A stretch of 64,000 bases of DNA from JAGQNP01 sp038257245 (GCA_038257245.1 JBBSJL010000003.1:1-64000); one strand, 5' to 3'; shown: positions 45,814 through 54,642, numbered from the stretch's first letter. Numbers and translations: made by a program. Notes: generated by a model from the sequence alone, not told the origin.

Positions 45814-47064
45814 GTGGTAAAATTAGGCGAAAGTAAAAAACAAAAAATGCTACACAAAATTATTAACAGACTATTAAGATCAAGACACCCTTGGCGTCAG
45901 ATGAAGTTCGATGAACTCAGCGAGCTTTATATAAGTATGCTGTTTCGTGGTCTAGCTATAAGTATGACCGGACTTTTCGTATCAATATATATGTTGAGAT
46001 TGGGTTATGATATTGCCTCAATAATGCAAGTAGTGGCATGGTATTTTACTGCTAGAGTGCTTATCTTTGATATAGGAGCAGCCTATACAGTCGCTCGAAT
46101 AGGGCCCAAACACTCGATGCTTATTGGTTATGTGCTCCTGGGATGTAATACAGCAATGTTCTTGACGATAACTGCTTTTAACTGGCCCATATGGTTGCTT
46201 GGAATGGTTTGGGGTGGATCGGCCAGCTATTTCTTTATTCCGTTTCATGTGGATTTTTCTAAGGTTAAGCACAGTGCTCATGGAGGCAAAGAATTAGGCT
46301 ACATACAAATAATGGAAAAATCAGGTGCTGCTTTGGGTCCATTAATCGGTGGAGTAGTTGCGACCATATTTGGAGCCCATTACTTATTCCTATTAGCTAC
46401 GATCTTGATTATAGTCGGTCTTATACCGTTATTTTTGACTAGAGAGCCTACTAAGACCAGACAACAAATTAGTTTTAGGGGCTTGCCCTTCCGTCGGTTG
46501 AAACGGGACTATTTATCGATTGGCGCGCTTGGGGTTGAAAATACCCTAAGTATATTTTTGTGGCCTCTGTTTATTGGGCTATTCATACTTGTAGATAACA
46601 CAGTTTATGCTAAGCTTGGGCTTCTCAGCACAGTAGCAATCATTACAGGAGTATTTGCCGCTTACACCATTGGAAAGATTATTGATCATAGAAAGGGCCG
46701 AGCATTGCTTAGGAGTAATGCAGTTGTAAACGCGGTATTACAATTAGCAAGGCCATTTATTTCAACATATCCAGGGACCTTTTTGATTAGTATGGCCAAC
46801 GAGGTTGTTACCACTGGATATCGAATGCCATACCAAAAGGGCTGGTTTGATGCGGCTGATGACTTACCGGGTTACAGGATAGCCTATATTTCTTCCATGG
46901 AGTGGTTTAGTAGTGTATGCAAAGCTTCTGTTTGGTGGTTTTTGGTACTACTGACAAGTCTATTGTCTGATAGATCAGTGCTGACTGTAGGTTTTGTAAT
47001 TGCAGCGATTGCGTCTATGCTTATAATGACAGAAAAGTTTAAAGCCTTGAATGTGAAAAAATGA
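45814..47064 (+). CDS. MFS-type transporter
   Basis: A 416-residue protein with about twelve spans and a 45-residue cytosolic start. The first segment is MLFRGLAISMTGLFVSIYML, the middle loop REPTKTRQQISFRGL, and KIIDHRKGRALLRSNAVV is the MFS loop motif between the halves. The substrate is unknown. The start is the GTG at 45814 behind GAGAGG. It overlaps the next gene by four bases. Confidence 0.75.
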   Translation: MVKLGESKKQKMLHKIINRLLRSRHPWRQMKFDELSELYISMLFRGLAISMTGLFVSIYMLRLGYDIASIMQVVAWYFTARVLIFDIGAAYTVARIGPKHSMLIGYVLLGCNTAMFLTITAFNWPIWLLGMVWGGSASYFFIPFHVDFSKVKHSAHGGKELGYIQIMEKSGAALGPLIGGVVATIFGAHYLFLLATILIIVGLIPLFLTREPTKTRQQISFRGLPFRRLKRDYLSIGALGVENTLSIFLWPLFIGLFILVDNTVYAKLGLLSTVAIITGVFAAYTIGKIIDHRKGRALLRSNAVVNAVLQLARPFISTYPGTFLISMANEVVTTGYRMPYQKGWFDAADDLPGYRIAYISSMEWFSSVCKASVWWFLVLLTSLLSDRSVLTVGFVIAAIASMLIMTEKFKALNVKK

Positions 47065-47681
47065 TGGCGAACAAGCGAAAACTACATCACATATCAGTAC
47101 AACTACGCTCATTTAGAACTATTTATATTATTATTGCTCTAATAATTTCTATTGTTATTACAGCCAACGCGTTAAGACAAAACAATCTAAAAGCAATTCA
47201 ACTACGCGATGCCGTATTAACTTCTGATGAGAATAATGATGATGTCGAAGTGGCTCTCAAGGAATTGAGAAGCCATGTATACAATCATATGAATACTAAT
47301 TTATCGGCTGGTGCTACGTCCATCCAGCACCCAGTACAATTGAAATTTACCTATGACAGGTTAGTAGAAGCTGAAAAAAATCGCGTATCAACAACGAACG
47401 AGAAAATATACGCTAATGCCCAAGCTGTTTGTGAAAAACAATTCCCAGTTGGGTTGTCTGGTAGTGGCAGGATTCCTTGCATCGAAGACTACGTTGCAAA
47501 AAATGGTACAGAGGAGCAGCCCATACAGGACAGCTTGTATAAGTTTAACTTTACTTCTCCGTTCTGGTCGCCTGATTTGGCTGGTTTTGCCTTGGCTGTA
47601 TCTCTATTACTGGGCATTATTCTTATCGCAAAGCTAAGCCTTGATAAGTGGATGAAAGGTCAACTTCACGATCACTTATAA
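47061..47681 (+). CDS. Two-span membrane protein with extracellular domain, unknown
   Basis: A 206-residue protein with a basic start, a span at about 20-40, an outside region of about 135 residues that is mainly helical with two cysteines (VCEKQF, IPCIED), and a second span at about 177-196 with a short basic tail. It is cotranscribed with the MFS gene (ATGATG overlap) and ends at a strong terminator. I do not recognise the family. Confidence 0.65.
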   Translation: MMANKRKLHHISVQLRSFRTIYIIIALIISIVITANALRQNNLKAIQLRDAVLTSDENNDDVEVALKELRSHVYNHMNTNLSAGATSIQHPVQLKFTYDRLVEAEKNRVSTTNEKIYANAQAVCEKQFPVGLSGSGRIPCIEDYVAKNGTEEQPIQDSLYKFNFTSPFWSPDLAGFALAVSLLLGIILIAKLSLDKWMKGQLHDHL

Positions 47682-47683
47682 AT

Positions 47684-47711
47684 AAAAACACCCGTGAAAA
47701 CGGGTGTTTTT
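47684..47711. terminator. Bidirectional rho-independent terminator
   Basis: AAAAACACCCG / CGGGTGTTTTT is a perfect 11-pair stem with a TGAAAA loop. It lies between two convergent genes and has a T run on both strands, so it can stop both. Confidence 0.92.
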
Positions 47712-47737
47712 CGTAACCAAGCCCAGATTTACTGTAA

Positions 47738-48409
47738 CTAGTTGTTAGTACCACCAGTTCCTGTAGTTGGCTTTGTTGTGTCTGGAGCAGTCGTGTCTGC
47801 TGCGTCTGTACCACTACTTTGAGCATTTGTAGTCTGACACTTCTGACCTTCTGGATTTTCTTGGACGTATTTAGCCACAGCCTGTGCAACTTGACCGTCG
47901 TCTTTTAGATTCTCCCAGAATATAACCTGATCACTATTAATTACCATTTGATCTTGTGGCCCATGAAGTTCACAACCAAGCTTGACTAGCTGAACATCAC
48001 TGTTAGCGGTTTGACCATTTGGTTGTACTTGTTGGTTAACACGTAGGTAATATATGTCGTTTAGCTTAGTATAGTTAGAATTTACAGATGTAATCTTACC
48101 AAAGTAAACTTGCCCTCCATTTAAGAAGACAGCCTGATACTTAGTTGTATCAACATACTCACCTTGTTTGGTTACTGATGGTTTAAATATAGCTAAATAT
48201 GCAATAACAGATACAGCTAAAAGTGTAATCGTGAACAATAATGCAACTGAAGCTATTCGCCAGTTTCTGCCGTCACCATTATATTTTCTGTTTTTACCTG
48301 TAGGGGCTGCAGCAGCAGGTCTTGCAGTAGCTGGTGCACCAGTAGGAGCAGTTGTATTTGTTTGTGCGTTGTTTTGTGGAGAATTAGATCCACGGTTCAT
48401 CCATTCCAT
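47738..48409 (-). CDS. Single-span membrane protein with exported domain, unknown
   Basis: A 223-residue protein. An asparagine/alanine/proline-rich cytosolic region lies at residues 1-48, a membrane span at about 52-72, then a compact domain (VFLNGGQVYFGKITSVNSNYTKLNDIYYLRVN) with a predicted beta core, and a threonine/glycine-rich tail. The KITSVNSNYTKLNDIYYL motif recurs in saccharibacterial proteins as I remember them, but no function is known to me. It ends at the bidirectional terminator. Confidence 0.65.
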   Translation of the reverse strand: MEWMNRGSNSPQNNAQTNTTAPTGAPATARPAAAAPTGKNRKYNGDGRNWRIASVALLFTITLLAVSVIAYLAIFKPSVTKQGEYVDTTKYQAVFLNGGQVYFGKITSVNSNYTKLNDIYYLRVNQQVQPNGQTANSDVQLVKLGCELHGPQDQMVINSDQVIFWENLKDDGQVAQAVAKYVQENPEGQKCQTTNAQSSGTDAADTTAPDTTKPTTGTGGTNN

Positions 48410-48544
48410 TGAAGAAAACCACCTTTGTTTACAATTTCTTTACAGATGTAAGTGTAATGCATAAGCGACATTTATTGCAAGACAAAATTAAGTAGAACAT
48501 GTGGACTATTTGTAATTTATGTATTTTTTACTTCGAAAATATTG

Positions 48545-48574
48545 TTGACAAGGTATTTATCTACAGAGTATGGT
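48545..48574 (+). promoter_or_regulatory. Promoter for the 65-residue protein gene
   Basis: TTGACA at 48545-48550, an 18-base spacer and TATGGT at 48569-48574. The transcript would begin near 48581 and carry a leader of about 36 bases with GAGGGAGAG as ribosome-binding site. Confidence 0.6.
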
Positions 48575-48617
48575 AGGAGTACCATTAATAATTACAAGAG
48601 AGGGAGAGATTGTAACA

Positions 48618-48815
48618 ATGGCTTACAAGCACACAAACTCGAAGGGTGTAACATACTACCTAAATTCAAAGGATGTCACATTACGTGGCGGTAAACTGCA
48701 AACAATTTATTACTTCAGTAAGGACGAACGACCAGAAGGCATTGCGGATGTACCTGCAGGCATGATGGTAAACGAAAATCCACGAAACGGATTTCTTACT
48801 GTAAAGCGCAAATAG
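48618..48815 (+). CDS. Small conserved patescibacterial protein (65 residues)
   Basis: A 65-residue basic protein, KGVTYYLNSKDVTLRGGKLQTIYYFSKD, then VPAGMMVNENPRNGFLTVKRK. This pattern (YYL, TLRGG, IYYF, VPAGY-like) is a recurring small CPR protein of unknown function; that memory is not checked here. I start it at 48618 because the longer frame begins inside the promoter -10 box, and a GAGGGAGAG site stands before this ATG. A strong terminator follows, so it is a monocistronic gene. Confidence 0.75.
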   Translation: MAYKHTNSKGVTYYLNSKDVTLRGGKLQTIYYFSKDERPEGIADVPAGMMVNENPRNGFLTVKRK

Positions 48816-48840
48816 TAGCTTAAAATAGAACAATAATTAT

Positions 48841-48870
48841 CGCTCAGGTTAATCCCTGGGCGGTTTTTTT
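48841..48870 (+). terminator. Rho-independent terminator
   Basis: CGCTCAGG / CCTGGGCG, an eight-pair stem with one wobble, followed by GG and a run of seven Ts. It ends the 65-residue protein gene. Confidence 0.85.
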
Positions 48871-48898
48871 ATTGTGGAAGATAAATGAAATTCAAATA

Positions 48899-49582
48899 TT
48901 ATTCTTGTTCTTTTTTGTCACGACGCTTTTCGGTAATAAAAAGACCCATCAAAAACACACTGAAACCCAAACCAATGCCAAAGGGTACGTATAATCCAAC
49001 ACCCAGGTTAACACCGGCCCAGAATAGTAAAATAGCTAACCAACTGTAAGCACTAAGTCTTTTTACATCTGATTTACCCCAAAATGTTTTGATGATGATT
49101 GCTGCTATAAAAGCACAAACAAACCACCCGGCGAAACTACGCAAGTGAATACCAAAGAACGAGCCAGGTGTTTCCCATTGCCAAAGGGTAAGTTTTGCCA
49201 TTGCCGGCGCAAGTACGGTGTAGGTCAAAGTAGTAAACAATGCGGTGAATAAGGGAACCAAAAATCCAATACTAATTTTTCTGGCTAGCCAAAAAGCTCC
49301 AACTACAATTGGAGGATAGCTCAGGGCAATTATCCAGGGCGTAGAGCCAAATAGCCTGTAGTTTAAAATATCATTGTAGCTAAATTTGCCGTAGGGGATC
49401 CCTGTTTTAACGGCTAAGGTCTCGAATCCAATTATAAGTAATCCCAACGCAAAGAATAGCAATACAGCTCTTAGAGGCCCACTTTGTTTTATGGCGCCAA
49501 TAAGTGCAGGTAGAGCGAACAGGATTAATACTATGACAGAACCGAATAGAGCAACAGAACCAGTTATTTGTGTTAAATTCAT
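48899..49582 (-). CDS. Carotenoid biosynthesis (CruF/DUF422-like) membrane protein
   Basis: A 227-residue protein with seven spans. The sequence LGLLIIGFETLAVKTGIPYGKFSYNDILNYRLFGSTPWIIALSYPPIV is the core of the DUF422/CruF family (carotenoid 1',2'-hydratase, bisanhydrobacterioruberin hydratase). No phytoene synthase or desaturase is seen in the window, so its substrate in this organism is unclear and could be another isoprenoid. Confidence 0.75.
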   Translation of the reverse strand: MNLTQITGSVALFGSVIVLILFALPALIGAIKQSGPLRAVLLFFALGLLIIGFETLAVKTGIPYGKFSYNDILNYRLFGSTPWIIALSYPPIVVGAFWLARKISIGFLVPLFTALFTTLTYTVLAPAMAKLTLWQWETPGSFFGIHLRSFAGWFVCAFIAAIIIKTFWGKSDVKRLSAYSWLAILLFWAGVNLGVGLYVPFGIGLGFSVFLMGLFITEKRRDKKEQE

Positions 49583-49645
49583 GCAGAGTTTATTGTCTCA
49601 CAAAACGACAAATTTATTGAGTGTATTTTAACAGGAAAGACGCCG

Positions 49646-49674
49646 TTGTAAATATTGACTATCTGTGGTATAAT
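49646..49674 (+). promoter_or_regulatory. Promoter, leaderless type
   Basis: TTGTAA at 49646-49651, a 17-base spacer and TATAAT at 49669-49674; the ATG at 49681 is where transcription should start. No Shine-Dalgarno. Confidence 0.7.
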
Positions 49675-49680
49675 ATAGCA

Positions 49681-50235
49681 ATGAATTACAAAGAAGTTGA
49701 TGGCGAAATATTACCATCCTACAGCCCAGATGGAAACGGCAACCAGCCATATTACCCAAAACCAGACACAGAAATGCCTGATTCCTTTCATGGTGAATCA
49801 GCTGAAGTTGCTGATAGTGCCGAAGTAATTGATCTAACAGCCAGGAGAACAGCCGGAGAGGTTGCTGACTCGAAAGCTCGTCATCCTGGATTGCCTGACC
49901 AGTTACCAGGCATTGATATGACAGACACGCAGTCAACCATGCCAATTGGTAGTGTTGATGAAAAGTCATCTGCTAGAGGACGTCATCCAACAGCATTTGT
50001 GCCTGAACCTAAGGAGGAAGCGGGAGGTGATAATCCTAGAAAAAGAAAAAAGGTTGTAGAATTGCCAGGCCAAAGGAATAATGGCCGCACAAATGGACCA
50101 GGAACCCCTACGCGTGCTGAGATTCAAAAAGGTTTAAGTTTTGAAGAGATCAGAAGGCGTGATCGTAATAATAAGGCAGGTGCAGCTTTGGCAAGAGAAG
50201 CAATAAAGAATGCATTATCTACTGAAGAAGAGTAG
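49681..50235 (+). CDS. Disordered basic-tailed protein, unknown
   Basis: A 184-residue soluble protein of low complexity: proline- and acid-rich residues 1-140, a KRKK stretch near 143-147 and a helical C terminus (EIQKGLSFEEIRRRDRNNKAGAALAREAI). Starts at 49681, where the promoter places the transcript start; the in-frame upstream sequence overlaps the -10 box. It is followed 38 bases later by the 468-residue gene, probably on the same mRNA. Confidence 0.6.
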   Translation: MNYKEVDGEILPSYSPDGNGNQPYYPKPDTEMPDSFHGESAEVADSAEVIDLTARRTAGEVADSKARHPGLPDQLPGIDMTDTQSTMPIGSVDEKSSARGRHPTAFVPEPKEEAGGDNPRKRKKVVELPGQRNNGRTNGPGTPTRAEIQKGLSFEEIRRRDRNNKAGAALAREAIKNALSTEEE

Positions 50236-50273
50236 CGCCTCAGCCAAACTGTTTGTAATGATAAGGAGTTGAA

Positions 50274-51680
50274 TTGGTAGCTGATAGTACAAGTCAAGAG
50301 ACCCTGTTTGTGGTTAGTGAACGAAGCGGACAGATTTACACTCCTGTTTCCCACGAGACTGATGTTGCGGCAGTTGATGTAGTAGAGCAAAAACTCCATC
50401 TTATTAATACCCTTGGCTACTTAGCAGGTGCCAGCATGAGGTCTGGACTTGTGCGTGCCGGACAAGATGTACTGAACGATAGATATGGCGATGAAGCGTC
50501 AAAGGTTGTTACGGGGGCAGAAAATCAAAGAGTCATCTTAATTAAAAAAGCGAAACATTCATTTGCGCGTGCAACGGGGCATTTTACTCTTGTTGATTCT
50601 GGGCTAACTACAGAGACTGATGCTAGACGTTTAACCACGGCGATGTTTTCAGATTTCTTAAAGAAGTATTATGGCCCTAGACACCATGAAGCTTTGCACG
50701 ATTATCGATTACAACTAGAGTCAGAAGTCGACAGCTTGATAGCATCACATGATTCTGAATCAAGTATTTCAATGTTTAATCGTCAAAACGGGGTGAGGAA
50801 CCATCGCTCAGACAATTCGGTTCATGTAATCGTCGATTATGGCGAAGAACTAGAAGAACTTGGTACAAGAGGACGTCTAGAAGCTATTTTAGGAGACCCA
50901 AGAGCAGGATTTATACCTACAACCAATAACGAAAAGAACCAGATAGTCAGTTGGCTTGATTACTTAGATGATCCAGAAAAGCCATTGGGGATAATAAATC
51001 AACTGAGAGAAGTATTTGTGCGAGCCCAAAGACCAAGTAAGAAAGGTCGTTCCCTTGGTGTTAAGTATGGCGTAAGGGCTGTAGAAAGCATTGCCTGGGA
51101 GGTTGGCGATTATTTACAAAGTGCATCATTGGATTTGGCTAACCTCCAAAGTTTAAGGACGTCTGTAGATCAAGACCAAAGACCGACACTAAGCCTTTAT
51201 GATGATTTACATAAGTCGGGCTCAGACGAGCAAGGAGATTCCCCCGAAGAATTATTTGGTCAGGACACAAACGGTCTTTTAACTTATATTCAATGGCTAG
51301 ATATAAAAGAATTCATGGAAAAGGGCAATTGGCCGGGGCCTGTAGCGAGCCCAATTGTGGGCACAGAAGATCCACCACGTAGTTTACGCCCAAAATTTGA
51401 CTCTAGCCCAGGTAAACGAAAAACTATATTTGACCAATACCATCGGCCTGACATAACCGAAGAATTCAAGGCACATATTATAAGTAGAGCTAAAACCATA
51501 ACTTTTCGGGATATTAGGAGTAATATAGACGATTGTATTTCTAACTCTGAAAGGCGTTTAGACTTTCATAATCGTAGGTTTACAGAACTTGCCGAATATG
51601 ATGATGGTCCATCATCGCCAGTTAGAGAGGCTGTTAACACAATCCAAGAAAAACTAAAAAGTACGGATGCTGTAGCATAG
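50274..51680 (+). CDS. Large soluble protein of unknown function (468 residues)
   Basis: A 468-residue charged, helix-rich protein without membrane segments. It begins with SQETLFVVSERSGQIYTP, then KLHLINTLGYLAGASMRSGLVRAGQD and several long helices; the C-terminal quarter has DIRSNIDDCISNSERRLDFHNRRF. The start is a TTG at 50274, supported by AAGGAG five bases before it. No family is recognised. It is probably cotranscribed with the disordered protein upstream and runs to within five bases of the Dus gene. Confidence 0.65.
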   Translation: MVADSTSQETLFVVSERSGQIYTPVSHETDVAAVDVVEQKLHLINTLGYLAGASMRSGLVRAGQDVLNDRYGDEASKVVTGAENQRVILIKKAKHSFARATGHFTLVDSGLTTETDARRLTTAMFSDFLKKYYGPRHHEALHDYRLQLESEVDSLIASHDSESSISMFNRQNGVRNHRSDNSVHVIVDYGEELEELGTRGRLEAILGDPRAGFIPTTNNEKNQIVSWLDYLDDPEKPLGIINQLREVFVRAQRPSKKGRSLGVKYGVRAVESIAWEVGDYLQSASLDLANLQSLRTSVDQDQRPTLSLYDDLHKSGSDEQGDSPEELFGQDTNGLLTYIQWLDIKEFMEKGNWPGPVASPIVGTEDPPRSLRPKFDSSPGKRKTIFDQYHRPDITEEFKAHIISRAKTITFRDIRSNIDDCISNSERRLDFHNRRFTELAEYDDGPSSPVREAVNTIQEKLKSTDAVA

Positions 51681-51684
51681 TAAT

Positions 51685-52716
51685 ATGAATTATTTAGATA
51701 ATCTGCCCAATCCTTTTTTTGTATTGGCGCCAATGGATGATGTGACTGATACGGTTTTTCGTCGTGTGGTTGAATCATGTGCGCCTGCAGATTTGTATGT
51801 AACAGAGTTTGTAAATGTTGATGGTCTGCAGAGTGCTGGCAGACAGAAGCTGCTTAAGAGGTTGCTGTTCGCACCCGAAGAAACAAAGCTAGTGGCCCAA
51901 ATATGGGGTAAAATACCAGATAATTACTACAAAACAGCCAAACAAATTGTAGACGGAACATTTGCTAGAGAAATGGGGCTGGCAAAAGGCGTTAACTTCG
52001 TTGGGATTGACATTAATATGGGCTGTCCAGATAAATCTATACTAAAGAACGGTTGCTGCGCAGCGCTTATCGATAATAGGGAACTGGCAGGCCAGATCAT
52101 TAAAGCTGTGCAAAGGGCAGTTAATGAGGTAAATCCGGACTTCCCTGTTAGTGTGAAAACACGAGTTGGCCACAAAGTAGTTGATATGACATGGTTCGAA
52201 TATTTGCTTCAATTCAAACTTAACATGCTAACTATCCATGGTAGAACAGCTAAACAAATGTCCAAAGTACCTGCAAATTGGGATTTGATTGGTGAGGCCC
52301 GCGAAATGCGTGACAAGCTCTCCCCCGACACATTGATTGTTGGCAACGGCGACGTTATGTCACGCCAGCAAGGACTGGAATTAGTAGAAAAACACAAACT
52401 AGATGGCATTATGATAGGCCGTGGAATATTTCAAGATCCATATGTTTTTGCAGAAAAATATGAATGGGAAAATAGTTCCAAAGAACATAGAATTGAACTA
52501 TACGCCAAACACGTTCGATTATTTGGCGATACCTGGTCTTCAGAAAAACCAGCTAAAAACGAAATAGATATGGTCCGAAGTGTCAGAACTTTAAATAAAT
52601 TTTGTAAGGTATACATTCAGAACTTTGATGGGGCCAAAGAACTTCGTGAACATCTAATGGCAGCCAATTCCACCGACGAGTTGGTAACTATTCTAAACAA
52701 AAAACTACCTGTATAG
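51685..52716 (+). CDS. tRNA-dihydrouridine synthase
   Basis: A 343-residue Dus enzyme. The FMN-binding barrel starts LAPMDDVTDTVFRRV, the catalytic cysteine lies in NMGCPDKSILKNGCCAALI, VKTRVGH and TIHGRTAKQMSK follow, and GNGDVMSRQQG..IMIGRGIFQDPY closes the phosphate site. It reduces uridines in the tRNA D loop. It starts four bases after the preceding gene. Its stop codon lies inside a terminator hairpin shared with the neighbouring tRNA. Confidence 0.92.
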   Translation: MNYLDNLPNPFFVLAPMDDVTDTVFRRVVESCAPADLYVTEFVNVDGLQSAGRQKLLKRLLFAPEETKLVAQIWGKIPDNYYKTAKQIVDGTFAREMGLAKGVNFVGIDINMGCPDKSILKNGCCAALIDNRELAGQIIKAVQRAVNEVNPDFPVSVKTRVGHKVVDMTWFEYLLQFKLNMLTIHGRTAKQMSKVPANWDLIGEAREMRDKLSPDTLIVGNGDVMSRQQGLELVEKHKLDGIMIGRGIFQDPYVFAEKYEWENSSKEHRIELYAKHVRLFGDTWSSEKPAKNEIDMVRSVRTLNKFCKVYIQNFDGAKELREHLMAANSTDELVTILNKKLPV

Positions 52717-52724
52717 GTAGTTTT
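52701..52724. terminator. Bidirectional terminator overlapping the dus stop
   Basis: AAAACTACCT / AGGTAGTTTT, ten pairs with a GTAT loop. The dus TAG (52714-52716) is in the hairpin; on the other strand it directly follows the CCA end of the tRNA. Confidence 0.85.
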
Positions 52725-52799
52725 GGTGGGGGTGGCAGGAATTGAACCTGCGACCAATCGGTTATGAGCCGAGTGCTCTAACCCCTGAGCTACACCCCC
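52724..52799 (-). tRNA. tRNA with CAU anticodon (Ile2 or elongator Met)
   Basis: A 76-base cloverleaf with encoded CCA. The acceptor GGGGGTG pairs with CACCCCC, discriminator A, D arm AGCTC-GAGC, anticodon loop CTCATAA and T arm GCAGG-TTCAATT-CCTGC. A paired G1-C72 rules out the initiator. The variable-loop and T-arm start (TTGGTCGC) resemble bacterial tRNA-Ile(CAU), which is modified to lysidine; elongator Met remains possible. Confidence 0.92.
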
Positions 52800-52854
52800 A
52801 AGATGTGAATGTTATGGTTAGCTAAGGTTAACAGATGAGAGTATACCAGCAAAG

Positions 52855-52863
52855 TGCTATAAT
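52855..52863 (+). promoter_or_regulatory. Extended -10 promoter, leaderless type
   Basis: TGC followed by TATAAT (52858-52863), nine bases before the ATG at 52873. Confidence 0.6.
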
Positions 52864-52872
52864 TATCTAGTT

Positions 52873-53316
52873 ATGCTTGAAAAAATAAACAAATCTATCA
52901 AAGATCCACGCGTGCAACAGTTCAAGGACGTTCGCGTTATCAGTTTAGTGGTCTTTGGGGTGATTGTTTTGTTGGTTTCTTGGAGTAGTGTAAACGTAAT
53001 CCAAACCAACTATGATTTACAAAAGCAGATCGCAAAACTGGAACAACAAAACGAAGTAAAGAGCCTAAAGAATGAGAACCAAAAACTTCGCAACCAGTTT
53101 TACGACACGGACCAATTTCTAGAATTACAGGTTAGGCGAAACTTCGGCAAGGCTGCACCGGGCGAAACTTTAGTGTTAGTACCTAAAGATGTGGCTTTAT
53201 CAAAAACTGTAGCAAAACCGGAGGAGCCAAAACAAAGTGAGACTCAAACACCAAACAAACCAACTTACCAAAGAAATTTTGAAACATGGGTGGATTTCTT
53301 CTTGCACAGAACCTAG
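52873..53316 (+). CDS. FtsB/DivIC-like septum formation protein
   Basis: A 147-residue protein with a cytosolic basic start, a membrane span at about 22-40 and a leucine/asparagine coiled coil (residues 45-80). The VRRNFGKAAPGETLVLVPK segment follows, which is the conserved end of DivIC/FtsB proteins (RxxFGxxxPGE). It should stabilise the FtsL-FtsQ division complex on the outside of the membrane. The tail is proline/threonine-rich. Confidence 0.85.
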   Translation: MLEKINKSIKDPRVQQFKDVRVISLVVFGVIVLLVSWSSVNVIQTNYDLQKQIAKLEQQNEVKSLKNENQKLRNQFYDTDQFLELQVRRNFGKAAPGETLVLVPKDVALSKTVAKPEEPKQSETQTPNKPTYQRNFETWVDFFLHRT

Positions 53317-53344
53317 ACACGAAAAAGTCGAAGAGACGTTAATG

Positions 53345-53350
53345 TATAGT
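53345..53350 (+). promoter_or_regulatory. -10 element, leaderless type
   Basis: TATAGT preceded directly by TG, seven bases before the ATG at 53358; no Shine-Dalgarno. Confidence 0.5.
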
Positions 53351-53357
53351 ATCCCTT

Positions 53358-54584
53358 ATGACAGAGACTAAAAAGAATTTGTCCAAACGATTTCGACCAT
53401 TGTACTTTTCGGCGTTTTTCCATGGTTTTGTTCTTTGGTACGCCATTGAAAAAATATTTATGAAAACTATAGGATTTAATGACGTCACCATCGGGGTAAT
53501 GATTGCTTTCTACTCTGCGATAGTGTTGGTTGCAGAAACACCGTCTGGCATATTAGCAGATAGGTGGAGCAGGAAAGGTGTCCTCATTATTGCTAGTATC
53601 TTCTTGTCGCTGAGTGCTCTTATTGGTGGATTGAGCCAGGGCGTATTGTCTTATTTAGTTGCTGCAGGTTTTTGGGGAGTATTCTTCGCATTGTATTCAG
53701 GGACTTACGAAACAATAGTTTATGACACTGTGCGCGAAGAAACTAAGTCCGGAGATTTATACGAACATTACTATGGTAAAGTAACAATTTTTGATAGTTC
53801 AGCATTAGTTATTGGTTCAATAATAGGTGGGCTAGTCGCAAACTTTGCAGGATTAAATATGGCATACTTTTTATCTGTACCGATGGGTATCGGCTCTATT
53901 GCGGCTCTAATGCAATTCAAAGAGCCTCAGCTACATAAAAACCACGCTCCAGTATCATTGCGAGAACAGGTCAGCGATACATTCAGATCTGTATTGCAAA
54001 AAGGAGACCTACCTCCCGTGTTAGTAGTATTAGTTGCAACCTCTGCATTAACATTTTTAATCTTTGAATTTAGTCAATTATGGACTATTGCGCTACTTAT
54101 ACCACTAATATGGTTTGGGCCGGTTAATGCCCTTCACTTGTCTTCGATAGGAATTGGAGGGGCACTCGTCTCCAGATTCAGGCTTAATAGGCAAGCAGCA
54201 CTGATGGGGCTTTTGGTGGTACTTGTGGTTAGTTGTTTGGCTCTGACATTGTCTCGGAATAAGTTAGTAGTTGTCTTTGCTATATTTTTTGCCAGTATTT
54301 GCTTGATAAGCATAAGCATAATATTTAGTAAGCTTTTACATGATAGATTAGATTCAAAAGTTAGAGCAGGTGCGGCGTCAGCAATTAGTACACTGGGGCG
54401 AATGATTATTATTCCAGTCTCGATAGTATTCGGGTACATAAGTAGTAAAACCAGAGAACAGATCATTACCCCTCAATATATTGTAGATGTAATATATCCC
54501 GTCGCGAAAGCTGGTTCCAACATTTTCGGCAAATTTGGAGTTTGGGCTAAAAATCCAAATTATCTTGCAGTTATAGAAAATTGA
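53358..54584 (+). CDS. MFS-type transporter
   Basis: A 408-residue protein with about twelve membrane spans. The motif VAETPSGILADRWSRKGVLI is the MFS loop 2-3 signature (G-x3-D-R-x-S-R-K). Layout and length are those of drug- or metabolite-exporting MFS proteins; no substrate can be named. The middle loop between the two halves is short (LHKNHAPVSLREQ). The start is fixed by a -10 box just upstream. Confidence 0.82.
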   Translation: MTETKKNLSKRFRPLYFSAFFHGFVLWYAIEKIFMKTIGFNDVTIGVMIAFYSAIVLVAETPSGILADRWSRKGVLIIASIFLSLSALIGGLSQGVLSYLVAAGFWGVFFALYSGTYETIVYDTVREETKSGDLYEHYYGKVTIFDSSALVIGSIIGGLVANFAGLNMAYFLSVPMGIGSIAALMQFKEPQLHKNHAPVSLREQVSDTFRSVLQKGDLPPVLVVLVATSALTFLIFEFSQLWTIALLIPLIWFGPVNALHLSSIGIGGALVSRFRLNRQAALMGLLVVLVVSCLALTLSRNKLVVVFAIFFASICLISISIIFSKLLHDRLDSKVRAGAASAISTLGRMIIIPVSIVFGYISSKTREQIITPQYIVDVIYPVAKAGSNIFGKFGVWAKNPNYLAVIEN

Positions 54585-54613
54585 AAGCAAGAACGTAATG
54601 ACGATTACAGTCG

Positions 54614-54642
54614 TTGACAATCTCACCTCTGTTTGCTACTAT
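54614..54642 (+). promoter_or_regulatory. Strong promoter of the structured RNA-initiator tRNA unit
   Basis: A consensus -35 TTGACA (54614-54619), exactly 17 bases, then TACTAT (54637-54642). Transcription should begin near 54649. It is one of the two best -35/-10 pairs seen in the window. Confidence 0.85.

Noticed and set aside
48570..48617. 16-codon N-terminal extension of the 65-residue protein
   Set aside because: The ATG at 48570 lies in the promoter -10 box; a good ribosome-binding site precedes 48618.
42132..54613. Prophage or insertion sequence
   Set aside because: No transposase, integrase, terminase or structural phage gene is seen here or anywhere else in the window.
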